A stretch of 64,000 nucleotides of DNA from Bacteroidota bacterium. GTDB taxonomy: Bacteria > Bacteroidota > Bacteroidia > UKL13-3. The notes beneath the pieces were generated by a model that worked only from the letters and a program-made list of their open reading frames with translations, searched no databases and was not told the DNA's origin. Below, piece after piece: positions 37,253 through 45,030 of this stretch (the first letter of the stretch is position 1; every line of letters begins with the position of its first letter). Location of the stretch: positions 1 to 64,000 of the forward strand of contig JAZKBU010000020.1 of assembly GCA_040388375.1 (NCBI GenBank). Direction: 5' to 3'. Both the position numbers and the translations under genes were made by a program.

Positions 37253-38022
37253 ATTTTATAAATACGCTGCTACCACTGGTGAGCACTATTTTTATTATTG
37301 CCGTAGGTGTGGTTATGCTTAACCAGCACTTCCGTAAAAATTTGTATCGCCAAAAATTAGCGCAGGAAGAGCTAAAGAACATCCATCAACAAGAATTATT
37401 GCGTTCAAGCATTCAAGTTTTAGAAACCGAACGCAAACGCATAGCACAAGATATACATGATGAATTAGGAGCGGTACTTTCTATAAGCCGCATGCATGTA
37501 GTACAACTGGAACAACTGCATAAAGAAGATATTGCTTTATTACCCGCTTTACAAAATGTACGTAATTTAACCGAAACCGCTATAGCGGCCATGCGCAGAA
37601 TAAGCCATGAGTTAATGCCATTGCAATTGGAAACATTTGGTTTAATAAAAACATTAGAAGCCATGGCTACGCAAGCCAATAAAACAGGCGAAATAAATAT
37701 AGAAATAATAGCAGCACCTGATTTGCAAACATTGGTATGGCCCATAAAAATAGGTTTGTATAGAATAAATATGGAACTTATTAATAATACTTTAAAACAT
37801 GCACATGCCAAAACAATACAAATAGAATTTAGTAGTAGTAATAATATAATAACTTGCCAGTATAGCGATGATGGAATAGGGATAGTTGACAATGGTGTAA
37901 CTGACGGCTTAGGACATAAAAGTATGGAGGGGAGAGTTAATTCACTAGGAGGTAATTTTACAATGGGCAATAAAGAAACAGGTGGTTTTTATGCCCGTAT
38001 TGAAATTCCTATAGTTGCTTAA
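37231..38022 (+). CDS. Sensor histidine kinase (HisKA_3/NarX type), cassette 1
   Basis: 263 residues from the ATG at 37231 (MEQTQALDFIN), chosen over 37174 because that would put 19 out-of-frame residues inside the 7TM gene. One membrane helix (about 10-31), a linker, then the phosphoacceptor ETERKRIAQDIHDELGA with H76, and the HATPase domain with RINMELINNTLKHA, SDDGIGIVD and GLGHKSMEGRV. It phosphorylates the NarL-type regulator encoded 51 bp downstream. The kinase has no sensor domain of its own, so input must come from the 7TM protein and lipoprotein. Confidence 0.9.
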   Translation: MEQTQALDFINTLLPLVSTIFIIAVGVVMLNQHFRKNLYRQKLAQEELKNIHQQELLRSSIQVLETERKRIAQDIHDELGAVLSISRMHVVQLEQLHKEDIALLPALQNVRNLTETAIAAMRRISHELMPLQLETFGLIKTLEAMATQANKTGEINIEIIAAPDLQTLVWPIKIGLYRINMELINNTLKHAHAKTIQIEFSSSNNIITCQYSDDGIGIVDNGVTDGLGHKSMEGRVNSLGGNFTMGNKETGGFYARIEIPIVA

Positions 38023-38073
38023 AAAGAGTTAAAGTATAGATGAATGGTTAATAGATAACAAAGACACAAAAGT

Positions 38074-38745
38074 ATGCAAGACAAAATATACATAGGATTA
38101 GTGGAAGACCAATTTTTGTTTAGAGAAGGCATGAAAGCCATTTTAAGCTCATGGCCTAACATAGAAGTGGTTTTTGAAGCAGCCGATGGTTATTCTGTAA
38201 TTGATAAGCTGGAAGCAAGCACTATTATTCCGCATGTTATGTTGGTTGATTTATCATTGCCAGCACTAGGTAACAAAGAGTTTAGCGGTTTACATGTTAC
38301 CAACGCCTTATTAGAAAAATATCCCGATATAAAAGTACTTATTTTATCGGTGCACAAGGATGAAAATTTTATAGTACAACTCATAGAGCAAGGAGCACAT
38401 GGCTACTTGGTAAAAGACAGCGACCCGCAGGAAGTATATGATGCCATCACATCAGCACATGAAAAGGGCTCATACATTAATGAGCTTACTTTAAAAGCCA
38501 TACAAAACAATTTAGGTAAAAAGGGAAAAGCCAAGCGTATGGATATACAGATTACCAAACGCGAAGAAGAGATTTTGCAATTGGTTTGTCAGCAACATAC
38601 TGCCGAAGAAATAGCCGATAAACTTTTTATAAGTGTAAAAACAGTAAACGGACACCGTAATAATTTACTACAAAAAACAGGCTCACGCAATGTAACGGGC
38701 TTGGTTATTTATGCTATAAAAAACAATATAGTTAATTTGGTATAA
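38074..38745 (+). CDS. NarL/LuxR-type response regulator, cassette 1
   Basis: 223 residues. The receiver domain has acidic residues E11/D12 (LVEDQFLFREG), the phosphorylation site D59 in VMLVDLSLP, and GYLVKDSDP. The C-terminal LuxR helix-turn-helix is KREEEILQLVCQQHTAEEIA ... SVKTVNGHRNN. It is the output of the adjacent kinase, and a candidate regulator of the GTATTTATAC palindromes upstream of its own operon and of the related tandem elements across the window, by inference. It converges on the FAD-enzyme gene with a 26-bp gap. Confidence 0.93.
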   Translation: MQDKIYIGLVEDQFLFREGMKAILSSWPNIEVVFEAADGYSVIDKLEASTIIPHVMLVDLSLPALGNKEFSGLHVTNALLEKYPDIKVLILSVHKDENFIVQLIEQGAHGYLVKDSDPQEVYDAITSAHEKGSYINELTLKAIQNNLGKKGKAKRMDIQITKREEEILQLVCQQHTAEEIADKLFISVKTVNGHRNNLLQKTGSRNVTGLVIYAIKNNIVNLV

Positions 38746-38771
38746 ACCCTATTTTATTAAAACACCCTTAT

Positions 38772-39878
38772 TTATTCTTGATGCCTACGTTGCCAGAATA
38801 AACTATCGGGCCAGCGTTGTTCCGCATTATAATGCTCATGTAATTTTATATGGTAATGTACAAAAGCATTTTCCATAATGTACTGATAAGTTTGCAATGC
38901 ATCAGGCTTCTGAGCCAAGGTATCAGCCAATGCATGTGCTCCATAATACCCGGCTGCCAAAGCCGAAGTAATACCATAAGAAGAAATAGGGTCAAAGGAG
39001 TAAGCGGCATCGCCTATAGCAATCCAGTTTTCGCCATAAGGTTTTTGCATACGCGTACTATTGGCTGCATGTGTTTTAAGTTTAGTTATTTTATCGCTTG
39101 TAAGTGGTTTACTAAATAACTGCTTAATTAAAGTTGAGCTGTTAACAGCATCACAAATAAAAGCTTGTTGCTTGTCTTTTTCAGGTAGTAAATCCATATC
39201 GGTAAACAACATAACCGATAGCTTACGTTTACTCAAAGGTGCCGCATAAAACCAACCATTTTCTATGCTTTCCGTATATACAAATTTAGGTATAGTTGTG
39301 TTTAGTGTAACTTGAAAATGAAGAGCCGCTAACTGATCCAGTTGTTCCTTTTGCCTGCCCAGCTTTCTGCATACCGATGCTTTACGTCCGGTAGCATCAA
39401 TAATAAAATTGCAGGAAATAGGGAGTGTTTCGGTTTTTGATTTAAGCGTAACGTTTAACTTCTCTCCTTGCGATACAACATTATGAAATGCATAACCGGT
39501 TAATAAACGTGACTTGCTTTTTAAAAGCAAGTCACGTAATTGTTCTTCAAATAAAGGCCGGTTCAGTAACACTCCCTGGTTATGTTTTTGAAACAAAAAG
39601 AGCTTTTCTGCTACTTTATTATTTCCCCATACTGATTGGTTGCCGAGGTAATAAGTATGTTCTTCATTGTCCAATAACTGTTGCAAGCCAAGTTGTTTAA
39701 ACAAAGGCAAAGCATTGGGCGGAAGGCACTCTCCGTAATGGTGGTAACGCCCTGTTTTGGCATCTACCACCAAGCATGGAATATTGCGGGCATTTAAAGT
39801 AAGTGCTGCCGCAATACCTGCCGGACCTCCGCCTATAACTATAACGGGTACGTGTTCCTTAACGTTCATCTCTGCCAA
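38772..39878 (-). CDS. lodB: LodB-like flavoprotein (quinone-cofactor maturation)
   Basis: 368 residues of the FAD-dependent geranylgeranyl reductase / flavin-dependent halogenase superfamily. The dinucleotide site VIVIGGGPAGIAAA lies at 13-25, YGECLPPNA follows at about 48, and the second FAD motif GDAAYSFDPISSYG starts at 289. LodB proteins are needed to build the cysteine tryptophylquinone (CTQ) cofactor in LodA-type oxidases, and the gene here overlaps the lodA-like stop by 20 bp, the classical lodAB arrangement. An alternative start at residue 4 (39869) is possible. Confidence 0.87.
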   Translation of the reverse strand: MAEMNVKEHVPVIVIGGGPAGIAAALTLNARNIPCLVVDAKTGRYHHYGECLPPNALPLFKQLGLQQLLDNEEHTYYLGNQSVWGNNKVAEKLFLFQKHNQGVLLNRPLFEEQLRDLLLKSKSRLLTGYAFHNVVSQGEKLNVTLKSKTETLPISCNFIIDATGRKASVCRKLGRQKEQLDQLAALHFQVTLNTTIPKFVYTESIENGWFYAAPLSKRKLSVMLFTDMDLLPEKDKQQAFICDAVNSSTLIKQLFSKPLTSDKITKLKTHAANSTRMQKPYGENWIAIGDAAYSFDPISSYGITSALAAGYYGAHALADTLAQKPDALQTYQYIMENAFVHYHIKLHEHYNAEQRWPDSLFWQRRHQE

Positions 39879-41751
39879 AGAAAGGTCTTCTCTTACCTTT
39901 AGTTACACCACCTCTTGCCAACAATAATTTTTCTTCTTTTTCAGTTACTCTTTCTGCATAACGTACTTGTTGCATGGTTGCATCTACTGTGGTAAAAGGC
40001 AGTTTGGTTTCTTTCCATACCTTGTTAGGTAGCAACTCATTTTTCTGGTTAACAGTTTCCTGTTCTACTATCAAACCAAGGTCGTGCCACTCACTTACCA
40101 TGGAGTTTATTTTGCTTAAGTATTGCGTGCTGAACTGGCGTAACCAATCCTGCCTGTAATCAAAATGTTTTAAGCGCTGGCCTATGTTTACATTGGCATC
40201 GCTCATACGGTTATAGCTGTCTTCGCTTAATATTTGATTAGGTACTCGTGCTGCCCAAAACGAGGGTAATGGCAAATAAGTTGTACTGTCGTAACCTGAT
40301 AAGCAACTGGCTTCATCTGTTTGCCAAGGCACGCCTAACCAACGGGTTAATGAACCCGGTCCACTGGCCGAAATAGGTCCGTTGGGGCCTAGCGCTATAG
40401 CCGGACTTAACAAAGGGCCATAATTTAAATTTGGTAATTCTCCTTCGGGTAATACATTTAAACGGAATGCTTCTTTCCACATGCTTTTATTACGCATAGG
40501 CCAGGTTAATTCTATACCGGGATGAAAAGGGCCACCTAAACATTCTTCAAAAGGAGCTACGTTTAAAGCATCTATTTGTTGTTGTGGTGTAAGTGCATCA
40601 AAGGCAGTAACAGGTTTTGTTTTTTTAGCTATAAAATCGCCATGTGCCCATTTTTCGAACCATTTGTATAGGGTGCTTGTCAAAGGCAAATTATCTAAAG
40701 CTATATTGGTATAATCGCCAAAACCATCACCATAAAATGGAGGTACTTTTTTAGGCTCTGATTCAGTACTGTTGGGGTTGCGTAACCAGTTAAATACACG
40801 CATTCTTTCCGCTTTAGCTGCATCAGATGGGTCAGCCAGTTTGCTTAACAATTCCGGATTGGTAAAGTCGGAGGGAGAGTTTTTACCAAACAACATAAAG
40901 AAACCTTGATTAACCCATTGTGTATTGGTCATACGTTCCAATACGGGGTATATATGTTCCCAAAAATTAACTGCTTTAGCTGTTGGGTCCGGGTAGTTAA
41001 ATTGTTCAATAAATAAATTCAATACCACATCGTACATAGTTATAACACCAAACAAGCCGGGTGCAAAGTTGGGCGGTGTAACAGCTACCATAGCCGGTTC
41101 TGCTTCAAACTTTTTACCTTTAATAGTTACGGTAGCCCTTATGGTTCCGTCTGATGTGTCGTCATGCCAGCCTACGTTATTAGCAAATGTAGTTGGCGGT
41201 TCATTGTTATACGATGCAGAATGACCATCGCCTCCAAAAAACAATAAGCGTCCTTGCGCATCGGTTTCTATTTTACCCAATGGAACAGGTATACCATAAA
41301 AACTGCCACCTGTTAATGCATATTGTGGTTTGTCTTTTTGGTTTTTACCACTTATTTTTTTAGTACTGGGGTTTATTACCAGTTCTTTTCTTGCATCACC
41401 GCTTACATCGCCATTCCTGAATTGCGATGCAATGGCATAACCTGTTAAGTCAAGTGCATTGTTAAACTCATACCAAGCCGATTTAACGTTGGCTACATGC
41501 ACGCGCCAATCAATAGTGGCTTCTGCTGCGGTCAGTTCTTTAATAACTTGTCCTGCTGCGTTAAAAGCATAAATACGAAAACGGGCTACTTGTTTTTTTA
41601 CTTTACCTTCTTTGTCTTTATATCCTCCTGCAGGTTTTTCTACCGTACCGGGTATATCAGAAGCAAAGAAATATTCTTGTGAGTTTCCTATGCGTGCAAT
41701 ACCCACCGGTGGGTATATGGCTACGCTGTGAATAGTTTCGTTTTTAGGCAT
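39859..41751 (-). CDS. lodA: LodA-like CTQ-dependent amino acid oxidase
   Basis: 630 residues. The start HSVAIYPPVGIARIGNS matches the LodA N-terminus. The cofactor region has WQTDEASCLSGY, with D479 and C483 spaced as the essential Asp and cross-linked Cys of LodA, then FWAARVPNQIL, and W536 (YRQDWLRQF) as the likely partner Trp. The family oxidatively deaminates amino acids (lysine-epsilon in Marinomonas, glycine in GoxA) releasing H2O2, often antimicrobial; the substrate here cannot be read from sequence. No signal peptide, as in characterised secreted LodA. Overlaps lodB downstream; an A-tract element is about 75 bp upstream. Confidence 0.9.
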   Translation of the reverse strand: MPKNETIHSVAIYPPVGIARIGNSQEYFFASDIPGTVEKPAGGYKDKEGKVKKQVARFRIYAFNAAGQVIKELTAAEATIDWRVHVANVKSAWYEFNNALDLTGYAIASQFRNGDVSGDARKELVINPSTKKISGKNQKDKPQYALTGGSFYGIPVPLGKIETDAQGRLLFFGGDGHSASYNNEPPTTFANNVGWHDDTSDGTIRATVTIKGKKFEAEPAMVAVTPPNFAPGLFGVITMYDVVLNLFIEQFNYPDPTAKAVNFWEHIYPVLERMTNTQWVNQGFFMLFGKNSPSDFTNPELLSKLADPSDAAKAERMRVFNWLRNPNSTESEPKKVPPFYGDGFGDYTNIALDNLPLTSTLYKWFEKWAHGDFIAKKTKPVTAFDALTPQQQIDALNVAPFEECLGGPFHPGIELTWPMRNKSMWKEAFRLNVLPEGELPNLNYGPLLSPAIALGPNGPISASGPGSLTRWLGVPWQTDEASCLSGYDSTTYLPLPSFWAARVPNQILSEDSYNRMSDANVNIGQRLKHFDYRQDWLRQFSTQYLSKINSMVSEWHDLGLIVEQETVNQKNELLPNKVWKETKLPFTTVDATMQQVRYAERVTEKEEKLLLARGGVTKGKRRPFFGRDER

Positions 41752-41823
41752 GGTGTATTTTGAATAAGGTTTGTTGTTTATTTAATAGCAACGAACATAT
41801 TGAAATAGCACGACTAAAACCTA

Positions 41824-41866
41824 GAGTAGAAATACCCTTTTTTCGTAGGGAAAACACTCTTTTTTT
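41824..41866 (-). promoter_or_regulatory. Tandem A-tract element before lodAB
   Basis: Plus-strand GAGTAGAAATACCCTTTTTT and GGGAAAACACTCTTTTTTT have cores at 41834 and 41856, 22 bp apart. It mixes one 'TACCC' and one 'CACTC' type unit. Confidence 0.73.
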
Positions 41867-41943
41867 GAGAGTAGGTATAAGTTAGAAGTAGTATTTATTT
41901 TACTAACAGTAGATTTTTGCCATTACTACTTTCCTCAGAAAAC

Positions 41944-42264
41944 TTATGCACTGGTGTAAGTGCCATATAAGGTATCTCCTTCTTTTTGGGCTACGCCTCT
42001 ATAAATGACTTTATTGTTTTCCCAAACAAGTGTATAAATATCTATGTAAGGGTATTTTGATATTTCTAATGTAGCTTGTTGTAATTGATTGTTATTTCCG
42101 GACCAAGTATCGTGATAAGTTCCGATGAATTCATCATCGTCTTTACTGATGGTTTTTCTAACTGCATGACTTGAAAAATAAACATTACAAGTTTCGTTAC
42201 TATTGTTACCCATCAATACCCCTTTCCTCAACTGTAATTTAAATATTCCGTGTTTTATTTTCAT
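41944..42264 (-). CDS. Small conserved protein, paralogue of 55485-55805
   Basis: 106 residues, no leader. It shares with the gene at 55485 the blocks HGIFKLQLRKGVLMGNNSNE / RGIFKLKLHDGMLVGNYSNE, FIGTYHDTW / FIGSFKCIW, LEISKY / LEINRY, and GDTLYGTYTSA / DTTLYGAYMLA, so both are members of one short beta-strand family. Function unknown. The open reading frame has its own tandem element about 58 bp upstream, indicating its own promoter. Confidence 0.72.
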   Translation of the reverse strand: MKIKHGIFKLQLRKGVLMGNNSNETCNVYFSSHAVRKTISKDDDEFIGTYHDTWSGNNNQLQQATLEISKYPYIDIYTLVWENNKVIYRGVAQKEGDTLYGTYTSA

Positions 42265-42320
42265 TTTCCTCTACCTGCTTTTATAATTCAAATGTAATAA
42301 ACCACACTTTGGCCTGTCAA

Positions 42321-42362
42321 GAGTATAAATACCCTTTTTTCGTAGTATAAATACTCTTTTTT
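42321..42362 (-). promoter_or_regulatory. Tandem A-tract element
   Basis: Plus-strand GAGTATAAATACCCTTTTTT and GTATAAATACTCTTTTTT have cores at 42331 and 42353, 22 bp apart. Both units are of the 'GTATAAATAC' type. Confidence 0.74.
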
Positions 42363-42381
42363 AAGCCTGGTATAAATAAAT

Positions 42382-42413
42382 AAGTCCGGACAGATTTATA
42401 TCTATCCGGACTT
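42382..42413 (-). terminator. Hairpin after the hydrolase lipoprotein gene
   Basis: AAGTCCGGA pairs with TCCGGACTT around a 14-nt loop, 26 bp past the stop codon of the 532-residue gene. Confidence 0.78.
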
Positions 42414-42438
42414 ACTTTACTAGTTTGTTCTATACTTA

Positions 42439-44037
42439 TTAGTATAAATAATGAGGCATCCAAAAAGAGTAATCGTCTACTTCGCCATGGCGTATAGGAA
42501 TATGTTTGTCTTTGTGTTTGGTTTCTGCATAAGGAAAAGTTTTTAAATGTATCCTGTTTCTTAAACTGTTTTCTATAATGGAATACGACATCACAAAATT
42601 ATCGTAACAACCCAATGTCCTATCGGTAAAACTATGTGGGTCTTCATATAGTTTATCAACCCATTCCAATAAGCTACCCGGGGGTACTAACCAGTTCAAT
42701 ACTGGTATGCCCATTTTTTCTTGTTTTTCGCGTTTAGGATGTAGTGTTATATTAAAAAAATCAGTTTGCTTATTGTGTTTTAAAAAATGCTCCACACTTA
42801 CTTCCCAATCGCTTATTTTACAAGCAGCAGCCATATATACTATTTTGTCTACATATATGTTGGCAGGTAGTTTATCGCCATAGTGTTTAAGCAATTCATT
42901 CATTACCATAGAGCCCATACTGTGGCCGTATAATGATATTTGAAAAACCCTGTTCGGATATTTTTTAGCCAGTTCTATAATGCTTTCTACCAACAAAGCA
43001 GTAGGGCCTGAATGGTCCACGTTTTTATATTCTTCTAACGTCATGGCAATGGCTTTTTTTCCTTTCATGGTCGCAGTATCTTGTCGTATCAGCGGTTTAA
43101 GGGCATCGTAGCTAAACTGCTCGCTGTTCCTGAACATTACTTTGGTTCTGCGGCTCATGTTTTGCCAGGCAGGTTTACCCAAGGTAGCCACTGTTGAACC
43201 TAAAGGAATGCTTATAAACGAACCAAAGAAATTATACGCTTCATTAAAGCGCCTGATGCTTTTATAAAATACGGTATCTTTAGTACAGGTATGTATACAA
43301 CACTTGCGTGTTCTGCAACAATTAGCATTGCTATCGGCTAAAATACTATTGGCATTTTTGATGGAATTATTAGCCCAAAAAGCTTCTGACTTGGAGAAAA
43401 GATTTTTCCTAAGCAGGCGTGGAGAGTAGATGACTGCATTAGCCAGATCTAAACCCAGGTTAAGCGGAAAGTTAAAGGCTCTCAATAAAGTAGGTTTGGC
43501 ATAATATCCGTTTTGTACTACGGTAGCATATTGCAGGTAGCTGGAAAATAAACCTGAGCTCCAGTTAATAAATATGGGAAATACAGATGAGTCTGTTTCC
43601 AATACTTTCCTGTATTTCATATAGGCTTCCGTACGTGATCCTTTTTTACTGGCGAGCCCGCCATGTGCGTACAGCATTAGCTTAACGGTATCTTTATTAG
43701 CGGCATCATTTAATTGATACTTAGCTTTAATGGCTCCTGTTATTCTTCCTAAATGGGCCAGCTTGTATACATCGTTATTCCTTACATAGCTTACCTTTTT
43801 AAAAATAAAACCACGGTCAGCAAAAAAGTCTTTGGTAAACGGATTGATAGGATGTCCCCTGCGATTAACCTGAATAACATGGTTAAAGAAAGAAGCATGG
43901 TAGTCTATTTCTTTAAGGTCTTTTTTATAAGCCCGTGCTTGTTTCTTTTCCAACTTTATCTGTTTGGAAGCACAACTGCTAAAAAGCACATAACAAATAA
44001 TAATAGCAATATAACAAGGAAGTAATGTTGTTTTCAT
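42439..44037 (-). CDS. Alpha/beta-hydrolase lipoprotein with Cys-rich insertion
   Basis: 532 residues. The signal peptide ends in a lipobox FSSC (Cys22). An alpha/beta-hydrolase fold is suggested by the oxyanion-type motif LMLYAHGGLAS (about 120-130) and the nucleophile elbow YGHSMGSM with S373. A C-terminal PIRHGEVDDYSFW may carry the catalytic His. An unusual insertion at 240-251 has six cysteines in twelve residues (CCRTRKCCIHTC) and could bind a metal or form disulfides. Likely an envelope-anchored lipase or esterase. No A-tract element is seen upstream, so it may be controlled differently from its neighbours. Confidence 0.78.
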   Translation of the reverse strand: MKTTLLPCYIAIIICYVLFSSCASKQIKLEKKQARAYKKDLKEIDYHASFFNHVIQVNRRGHPINPFTKDFFADRGFIFKKVSYVRNNDVYKLAHLGRITGAIKAKYQLNDAANKDTVKLMLYAHGGLASKKGSRTEAYMKYRKVLETDSSVFPIFINWSSGLFSSYLQYATVVQNGYYAKPTLLRAFNFPLNLGLDLANAVIYSPRLLRKNLFSKSEAFWANNSIKNANSILADSNANCCRTRKCCIHTCTKDTVFYKSIRRFNEAYNFFGSFISIPLGSTVATLGKPAWQNMSRRTKVMFRNSEQFSYDALKPLIRQDTATMKGKKAIAMTLEEYKNVDHSGPTALLVESIIELAKKYPNRVFQISLYGHSMGSMVMNELLKHYGDKLPANIYVDKIVYMAAACKISDWEVSVEHFLKHNKQTDFFNITLHPKREKQEKMGIPVLNWLVPPGSLLEWVDKLYEDPHSFTDRTLGCYDNFVMSYSIIENSLRNRIHLKTFPYAETKHKDKHIPIRHGEVDDYSFWMPHYLY

Positions 44038-44161
44038 AGGATTGTTTGTTATATCAAATTAACTGATTGCTTAATGTAAATGCAAGGGACCAATGACGAG
44101 AACTATTTTTATACACTGATTTACAATGCTTCTCTATTCAGCTGGTCTGTTGCTACTTCTA

Positions 44162-44965
44162 TTAATTATTAATGTATTTAGTATAACCTACTCTAATCGT
44201 TGGTATTATATTGTCGTTAGTACTATTATATAATTTAAATATATCCCCATTTACTGGGATAGCACCTAAATCAACGTTAATCATATTGTTTTCACCAAGA
44301 GAAAATTGCATCCTACAACCAAAATCATGAAATAAATAATATGAATTGGATTTGTTAAATAAACTTTTTACTTCACCTACGCCTGTTAAAAAATATATAT
44401 AGTTTAAGTTATAATATATACTAAAGAGGTCTTTAGCAATAAGTTTTTCAAATCCAATTTTGCCATGAAATATTAATGAATTGGTATTGCCTATTATTTG
44501 TGTGTCTTTTCGTAACGGAAAATCTTTATACAAAATATTTAAATCAAAATTGATAGACTGATTCATGCTCCCTTTAAATTTAATTGGTTGAATGCAATTA
44601 AATTTAAAACCTATTTTACTTGTTTCTACTAGTAAAAGTCTTAATGCATTATTTTCTAAAGACGTATCAATTCCTGCATTTCCGGTAAATATTTTAATAG
44701 AGTATGTGGCACTATCTTTTTGAAATTTATTAGTTAGAAGAATATCGAAATTAGGAATAAAATTCACATTATTATTTCCTTGAAACAGGCTTATAAAACT
44801 TGCGTTTGATTGGAAGTTATCGATTAAATTAGTATCATTTTCGCTTAGATTCATTTCATTTTTCATCTTTTCATTTATAATTTTTTTGGAGTTTAATAAA
44901 TTTTGAGATGTTACATGTAGTGCATTAAAAATGATTAAACATGTTACTATTAAGTTTTTTTTCAT
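44162..44965 (-). CDS. Putative outer-membrane beta-barrel protein
   Basis: 267 residues. The signal peptide (1-20) ends VTSQ. After a charged stretch (25-45) come many short alternating strands with aromatic ends (NFDILLTNKFQ, LIFHGKIGFEKL, LYGYTKY-like tail IRVGYTKYINN), typical of small Bacteroidota barrels. No name can be given. It is 65 bp downstream of the 699-residue gene, whose C-terminus is also barrel-like, so the two may form a pair. A GGAGTAA leader element precedes it immediately. Confidence 0.65.
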   Translation of the reverse strand: MKKNLIVTCLIIFNALHVTSQNLLNSKKIINEKMKNEMNLSENDTNLIDNFQSNASFISLFQGNNNVNFIPNFDILLTNKFQKDSATYSIKIFTGNAGIDTSLENNALRLLLVETSKIGFKFNCIQPIKFKGSMNQSINFDLNILYKDFPLRKDTQIIGNTNSLIFHGKIGFEKLIAKDLFSIYYNLNYIYFLTGVGEVKSLFNKSNSYYLFHDFGCRMQFSLGENNMINVDLGAIPVNGDIFKLYNSTNDNIIPTIRVGYTKYINN

Positions 44966-44980
44966 AGGATTTTTGTACCT

Positions 44981-45010
44981 ACTCTTTTACAGGATTTTCG
45001 GTTTTACTCC
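44981..45010 (-). promoter_or_regulatory. GGAGTAA...AAAATCC leader element
   Basis: The minus strand reads AGGAGTAAAACCGAAAATCC then TGTAAAAGAGTAGGTAC, ending about 16 bp before the ATG at 44965. AGGA and TCCT can pair. GGAG here is too far from the ATG to be a normal ribosome site. Confidence 0.62.
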
Positions 45011-45030
45011 TTTTGAAATTATTTAGTTAT

